DNA of 10,697 bases from Cephalothrix simula (taxonomy: Eukaryota; Nemertea; Palaeonemertea; Archinemertea; Cephalotrichidae), in NCBI GenBank assembly GCA_035591015.1, contig JAXIUW010217951.1, positions 1-10,697 of the forward strand, read 5' to 3'. The notes under the pieces were generated by a model. That model had not been told where the DNA came from. It made no database searches and saw nothing but the letters and a program-made list of their open reading frames with translations. Each line of letters opens with the position of its first letter. Position 1 is the stretch's first letter. The translations under genes were made by a program, and so were the position numbers. Below are positions 6,891 to 10,697 of this stretch, one piece after another.

Positions 6891-8209
6891 TAATTAGGTT
6901 TCAATCTTCCAGCCATGATCTTTAATTTTAAACAACTGAATTTTAATAACTCTAAATTTGCAACATTTCCAATTAAGTTATCAATCAGTCCTTGTTCCCC
7001 ACCTGTTTGTAATCTCAACTAAATCGGATTTTGTCATAGTCTAATTTTGTCTATCTTAATCGGTTTAAATTAGAAAATAAAAAATCAATCGGTTTTTAAA
7101 CTGTAATTTTTTCTGAGTCACGATTTTATTCCACTCTGATCTTATTTCATTCAAGGTCAAATAGTGCCTTTACCAATGCCATTTAGATTTTCAATGGGGC
7201 ATACTATTTTACAAATATTTTGATGAATTTATTAAATTGAATTTGACCATTTTAAGAAGTTTTAAAGGGCGGATTTATACCTTCTTAAATCTTTTTATTG
7301 ATCTTTTTTAAAAATCATTAAAATCATCAAGATACGGAATTAATCTTTACATTCCACGATCTTTCATAATACTAGTAGTAATATAGAAGTGGAATATTTT
7401 TGGGTAAAAAAAGAAAAGGATAAATTCAATATTATTTCTGAGAAAGGTGTTTTGGCTTTTCTTGTTCTGAATCTCAACCTTGAGGCAAAAATTATTTTTG
7501 TTGAAAATAGTGTGAAATTTTATTAATTTTAGATTACTTGGGTTGGGGCGAGGGAATTCATATTTACGTAACTGCTGCTTAATTGCAATTTGTTTGGTTT
7601 AAAAATCAAGAATTGGGACGTTATACTGAATAACCCACAAGAATTCGGTATGACATGATGCCTCAACGCTTGAAATATGATGATATTCAAGTTTAAAGTT
7701 TCTTTTCAAATCTCTCGTACCTTTTTGCATTATCAATTATTTTGTGAAATCTTAAAAAAAATTTGTTACTTTTCTTACTTTATTTTCTTATCTGTGATAG
7801 TTTTGAATCTGATAATCATTTTAAGCCTAGAAAATGACGAGGGCTTAGGTAATAATTATGATTTGTTTTTACGTAATAATTTTGATTAATTTTTTTAAAT
7901 CAAGAAACGAAAATCTGAATAGCTTTGATAAGCTTTTATGGTGTTTTGACTTAGGTTGTGTGATTTTTAGAGAAAAGTTCTCACAAGGTAATACCATGCG
8001 CATTCCTTTTACCGAATCGAACAATGTAGGTTTTCAGCTTTGAACGAATTAGTTTTTAATACGATAATTAATTGTAATTAATTTTGTTATTCACTTTTGT
8101 ATATCCGTAATTATTTACAAATTATATATTAATCAATTTAACTTTTTGTGAATATGTAATGTAAGATTTTGTAGATCGGAGTACGGTATTACAAAATTTC
8201 TATTACATT
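6891..8209. other. long A+T-rich stretch without a gene
   Basis: Stops are frequent in all frames. The open frames at 7677-7889 and 7858-8043 overlap in different phases and consist mainly of Phe, Ile, Leu, Lys and Asn, as expected for chance. Several self-complementary AATTAATT words occur at 8065-8085. No RNA gene, promoter or transposon end was recognised. Confidence 0.45.
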
Positions 8210-8241
8210 ATTACTAATCAATACTATTACTAATTAATACT
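8210..8241. repeat. two-copy 16-base tandem repeat
   Basis: ATTACTAATCAATACT is followed immediately by ATTACTAATTAATACT, one difference in 16. It is a small local duplication with no evident function. Confidence 0.6.
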
Positions 8242-8911
8242 ACTCTGTGTGTATTTTGCAAATGACATGTGAAATATCCCTTCATTTTAAAATCAGTGGG
8301 TATAGTACCTATTTCTACTATTTGTATTATATCGTTAGCACGTGTTTTTTTATAATTTTTTAACTCAACTACTACCATTATTGCATTTCACTATTAGTTA
8401 TACTATTAAAGGAGGACCTACCACATGATAATGGGAAATACGCCTTACCAAAAAAGTTTAAAAAACCAAATGTTTTTAAAATTTATACACACATTCTATG
8501 TATATCTAACTTTTTAGCACCATTGAAAAAAAATGAAATATCTTATTTTCCGGATTGCAGCAGCATTTAAATACACAAAAAACTTCGTGTACAGGTCGCA
8601 AGCGCACGAGTGTCAACCTGATACAGTTGTATTTCTATTGATAATGCTATTACGCAACGATAGCCAAAAGATTTAGTTGCAACTAATGCGCGTCGTATGT
8701 TTTTTAAAGCTTTTTTGGTTGCTATAGGCCTTTAAATGACTTAGGTTATGATTCATATAATCGTCTTAGCATATCATAGTATATCAATCGGAAAAAGCTT
8801 ATAGATTCAAGATAGGTGAATCCGAATTAAAAAATGCGTGATTCGAATGACTGCACATAATTTTAGTTCACAAGTATTGAAAACGGTCAAAAAATATATT
8901 AAGAAACTGGT
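8242..8911. other. non-coding stretch, nothing recognised
   Basis: A+T-rich DNA with a slightly G+C-richer patch near 8585-8700. No supported gene or repeat is visible. Confidence 0.4.
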
Positions 8912-8919
8912 CAATGTTC
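8912..8919. repeat. left target-site duplication CAATGTTC
   Basis: This word is identical to 9276-9283 and abuts the GGGG end of the element. With the following G the match is nine bases (CAATGTTCG). Confidence 0.65.
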
Positions 8920-9275
8920 GGGGTTTCGTCATTTCCCCAACTCCCAACCCAACTCCCAACTCATCCCCAACTCCTCGACATTTTAGCAAAATAAAAGACC
9001 TAAAATTACCCTTTCTCAATATAAAATACAGGAAAAATTTAATAAATGCACATTTTTGGTCCAAACCATATTTTTTCCGGGTTTCGTCGTTCGTCGTTTC
9101 CCCATAACTCCCAACTCATCTCCAACTCCTTGACATTTTAGCAAAATAAAAGCCCTAAAATAACTCTTTCTCAATTTCCCGTATGTTATTATTAAGAAAG
9201 AGTAATGTTAGGGCTTTATTTTGCTAAAATGTCGAGGAGTTGGGGATGAGTTGGGAGTTGGGGTTGGGGAAACCC
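8920..9275. mobile_element. MITE-like inverted-repeat element with target duplication
   Basis: The ends are GGGGTTTC... on the left and ...GAAACCC on the right, and the same word CAATGTTC lies just outside both ends (8912-8919 and 9276-9283), so it looks like a target-site duplication of 7-9 bases, the exact length blurred by shared edge bases. Inside are three copies of an arm containing CTCCCAACTCATC, CCAACTCC, GACATTTTAGCAAAATAA and CTTTCTCAAT: two direct (8932-9020 and 9095-9175) and one inverted (9193-9272). The last two form a nearly perfect hairpin around a loop of about 17 bases. There is no transposase. A duplication of 8-9 bases fits hAT, Mutator or Merlin-type cut-and-paste transposons, but the ends do not settle which. 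The two opposite-strand open frames here are translated repeat. Confidence 0.8.
9077..9275. repeat. near-perfect inner hairpin of the element
   Basis: Left half 9077-9175 and right half 9193-9275 are inverted copies. Left GACATTTTAGCAAAATAAAAG (9133-9153) faces CTTTATTTTGCTAAAATGTC on the right, with one A lost. The left half has an extra GTCGTTCGTC piece near its outer end. Confidence 0.75.
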
Positions 9276-9283
9276 CAATGTTC
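9276..9283. repeat. right target-site duplication CAATGTTC
   Basis: This is the second copy of the word at 8912-8919, directly after the AAACCC end. Confidence 0.65.
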
Positions 9284-10389
9284 GCTCCGAGCAATAAATA
9301 GATTAATGCCTAACCAGGCAAAAGTTTCTTTTAAAAAAACAACCCATTTCCTTAAAAAAGCATGCTGAAAAACGAGGATTTTAATCAGTAAGATCCATTA
9401 ATGTCACTTCATATTCTTTAAGGATTTTGCATTCCTTCTCTATAATTTTCATTCCATTAACAAAGACTAATAGTAATATTTGTATATTTACGTGTTAAAA
9501 TTCCCAATGTTAGTTTAAACAAGATTGTATGTTGAGTTTTTGATGTTTGTATGTGTTAAATTTAAGCTATAGCTTTACTTTGTGATACTGATACTAAGTT
9601 AAAAAGTTTATGTTATTGGTTAGATTTTTAATTTTGATACTTAATACTGTATTCCTTACTAATTTTTATCAGATTTTTTAAAATTATCAATCATTCCAAA
9701 CCAATAGCACAAAACTAGATTTTTAGGTGTGTAATGTGGACTGAACATTCCGTATTTTTTAAGAAAAATTCTAAAATGCACTCAGTAATAAAAAAAATAT
9801 AGCGTCTCTAGTGGGTTTTTAAAATATTCTTAAATTTTAAGCTCAGTAATTGTTGTAAAATAGCATAATTTTGTTGTTAAAATTATTTGCATACAGTTAT
9901 TATTTGCCAAGTTCTTTTATTGGGTACCAATAGATCTGCCAATACTCGCAGTCTTGTCATACATCTCAGCCTAGTGTGCAGATGACGAATGGAAACCTAC
10001 ATAATCATACGGTAGGCCTAGGCACGAAATTGGGTCCACAGGCCCCGGTATCCCAGCCCCTTTCGGGAGAAAGTCTTAATTTTTCCGAAGGAGAAAGTCT
10101 TGGAGTGCAACCCCTATCTCCATGTACAATTAGAATCACTGACATTATCTATTGAGAAATGTGAAAAATCTACATGGCCGATTTACCAAAATCTCAATAT
10201 TCTACGAATTTATGTGCTGTATTCCCAGATGCCAAAAATTTTGACTTCAGGATTGCACGCACGGTTCGTCTAAGCAAGGGACAGGATTTTCAAAATATAT
10301 CATGGCCAGTTTTTGCGGGAATCGAATGAGTATGATGTAGCGATTGTAAAATGTGAAACAAGCAAATCGGTTTCCTGGCTTCTTTCTGA
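9284..10389. other. long A+T-rich stretch without a gene
   Basis: No coding frame or known repeat was found from 9284 to about 9940. A G+C-richer patch at 10010-10110 contains two copies of GAGAAAGTCTT (10067-10077 and 10091-10101), 24 bases apart, of unknown meaning. Confidence 0.4.
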
Positions 10390-10394
10390 GATAC

Positions 10395-10406
10395 GCGCAT
10401 GCGCCG
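10395..10406. promoter_or_regulatory. NRF1-type palindrome
   Basis: CGCGCATGCGCC contains the perfect palindrome GCGCATGCGC (10396-10405), the core of the NRF1 (nuclear respiratory factor 1) site YGCGCAYGCGCR. A partial copy TGCGCATGCC follows at 10423-10432. CpG-containing words like this are rare elsewhere in the window, which supports a promoter-type region. NRF1 binding in this organism is inferred. Confidence 0.45.
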
Positions 10407-10569
10407 TGTCAAAAGCCAGGTTGCGCATGCCTGAATCAAAAATCTGACGATTCCATTCGATTCTCTTGGGTCACTTGCCTTTAAAACCGTGATCTGGAAA
10501 CGTATCGAATTTTCGGATGCTGCATTTACGAAGCATAAACTTTTAAGGTTATAGTTGCATGATGAAATC

Positions 10570-10604
10570 CTTTCCATGGCAACTATTTTTGTTACCATGG
10601 CAAC
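10570..10604. promoter_or_regulatory. tandem RFX X-boxes, putative ciliary-gene promoter
   Basis: GTTACCATGGCAAC at 10591-10604 fits the RFX X-box consensus, an imperfect palindrome of two half-sites (GTTRCC and GGYAAC) around AT, at every position. A second copy CTTTCCATGGCAAC at 10570-10583 keeps the right half-site and differs on the left. The copies start 21 bases apart, two turns of the helix. RFX factors control many ciliary genes in animals, and X-boxes usually lie within a few hundred bases of the start. The gene served is not visible. It could lie to the right of the window on the + strand, where a TATA-like TATAGATATATATG occurs at 10669-10682, or run leftwards on the - strand. Confidence 0.6.
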
Positions 10605-10697
10605 CAAAATATTTTTTGTAAGTTTCTCTTTTTCAAAACATTTTTTCTTGACAAAAAGGGTAGGAGTCTATAGATATATATGTTAGCTATCTGTTTC

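Noticed and set aside
7677-8043. Two + strand frames rich in Phe, Ile and Leu
   Set aside because: The composition is that of translated A+T-rich DNA, they overlap in different phases, and no transmembrane protein features or splice signals support them.
8807-9107. Two open frames on opposite strands, one with PTPNPTPNSSPTP
   Set aside because: Both lie over the inverted-repeat element. The proline/threonine pattern is a translation of CTCCCAAC repeats.
10290-10607. 105-residue open frame on the - strand across the putative promoter
   Set aside because: Its first residues (MVAMVTKIVAM) are a translation of the two X-box repeats, there are no splice signals and no domain. G+C-richer promoter DNA has fewer stops, which explains the length.
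1-10697. CRISPR array, bacterial operon or phage-like system
   Set aside because: No regularly spaced direct repeats, no ribosome-binding sites with adjoining genes, and the gene structure is eukaryotic.

Overview
The window looks like eukaryotic, probably invertebrate (mollusc-like lophotrochozoan), nuclear DNA. It is strongly A+T-rich, has no long open frame, no ribosome-binding sites and no operon-like packing. It holds tRNA-derived SINE relics, fold-back (MITE-like) elements, short minisatellites, a spliced terminal exon and vertebrate/invertebrate-type promoter motifs (RFX X-box, NRF1). The mollusc suggestion is inference from the style of the repeats; no gene here identifies the taxon.

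Layout. Bases 3-143 form the end of a + strand coding exon, cut by the left edge, with an AATAAA signal about 30 bases after the stop. Bases 645-925 hold a tRNA-derived SINE on the - strand whose tail is duplicated beside it. A short-period minisatellite lies at 1327-1431. Bases 2295-3135 are a large imperfect fold-back element, followed at 3164 by a possible pogo/Tigger-like transposon end. A second, compact palindrome (4287-4555) contains a tRNA-like scrap on its right (4590-4690). A decayed repeat with inverted ends and a 30-42 base tandem repeat lies at 5188-5558. The best coding signal is a terminal exon at 5866-6062 on the + strand, with a clean splice acceptor and an acidic C-terminus. 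A tRNA-like SINE head lies at 6796-6890 (- strand). A very A+T-rich stretch without a gene follows. A third inverted-repeat element (8920-9275) has identical short direct repeats at both ends, so its boundaries are well defined. The right end (10390-10610) carries an NRF1-type palindrome and two X-boxes 21 bases apart, suggesting a promoter, possibly of a cilia-related gene whose coding part is mostly outside the window.

No genes can be shown to work together here. The two coding exons are in the same orientation but their reading phases do not join directly, so they are treated as ends of two transcripts, or as alternative ends of one. Most of the window is intronic or intergenic DNA shaped by small non-autonomous transposons. 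I found no convincing new multi-gene system. The points most worth checking are the paired X-boxes with NRF1 site, the precisely bounded 8920-9275 element, the large fold-back, and the two unrecognised terminal exons.
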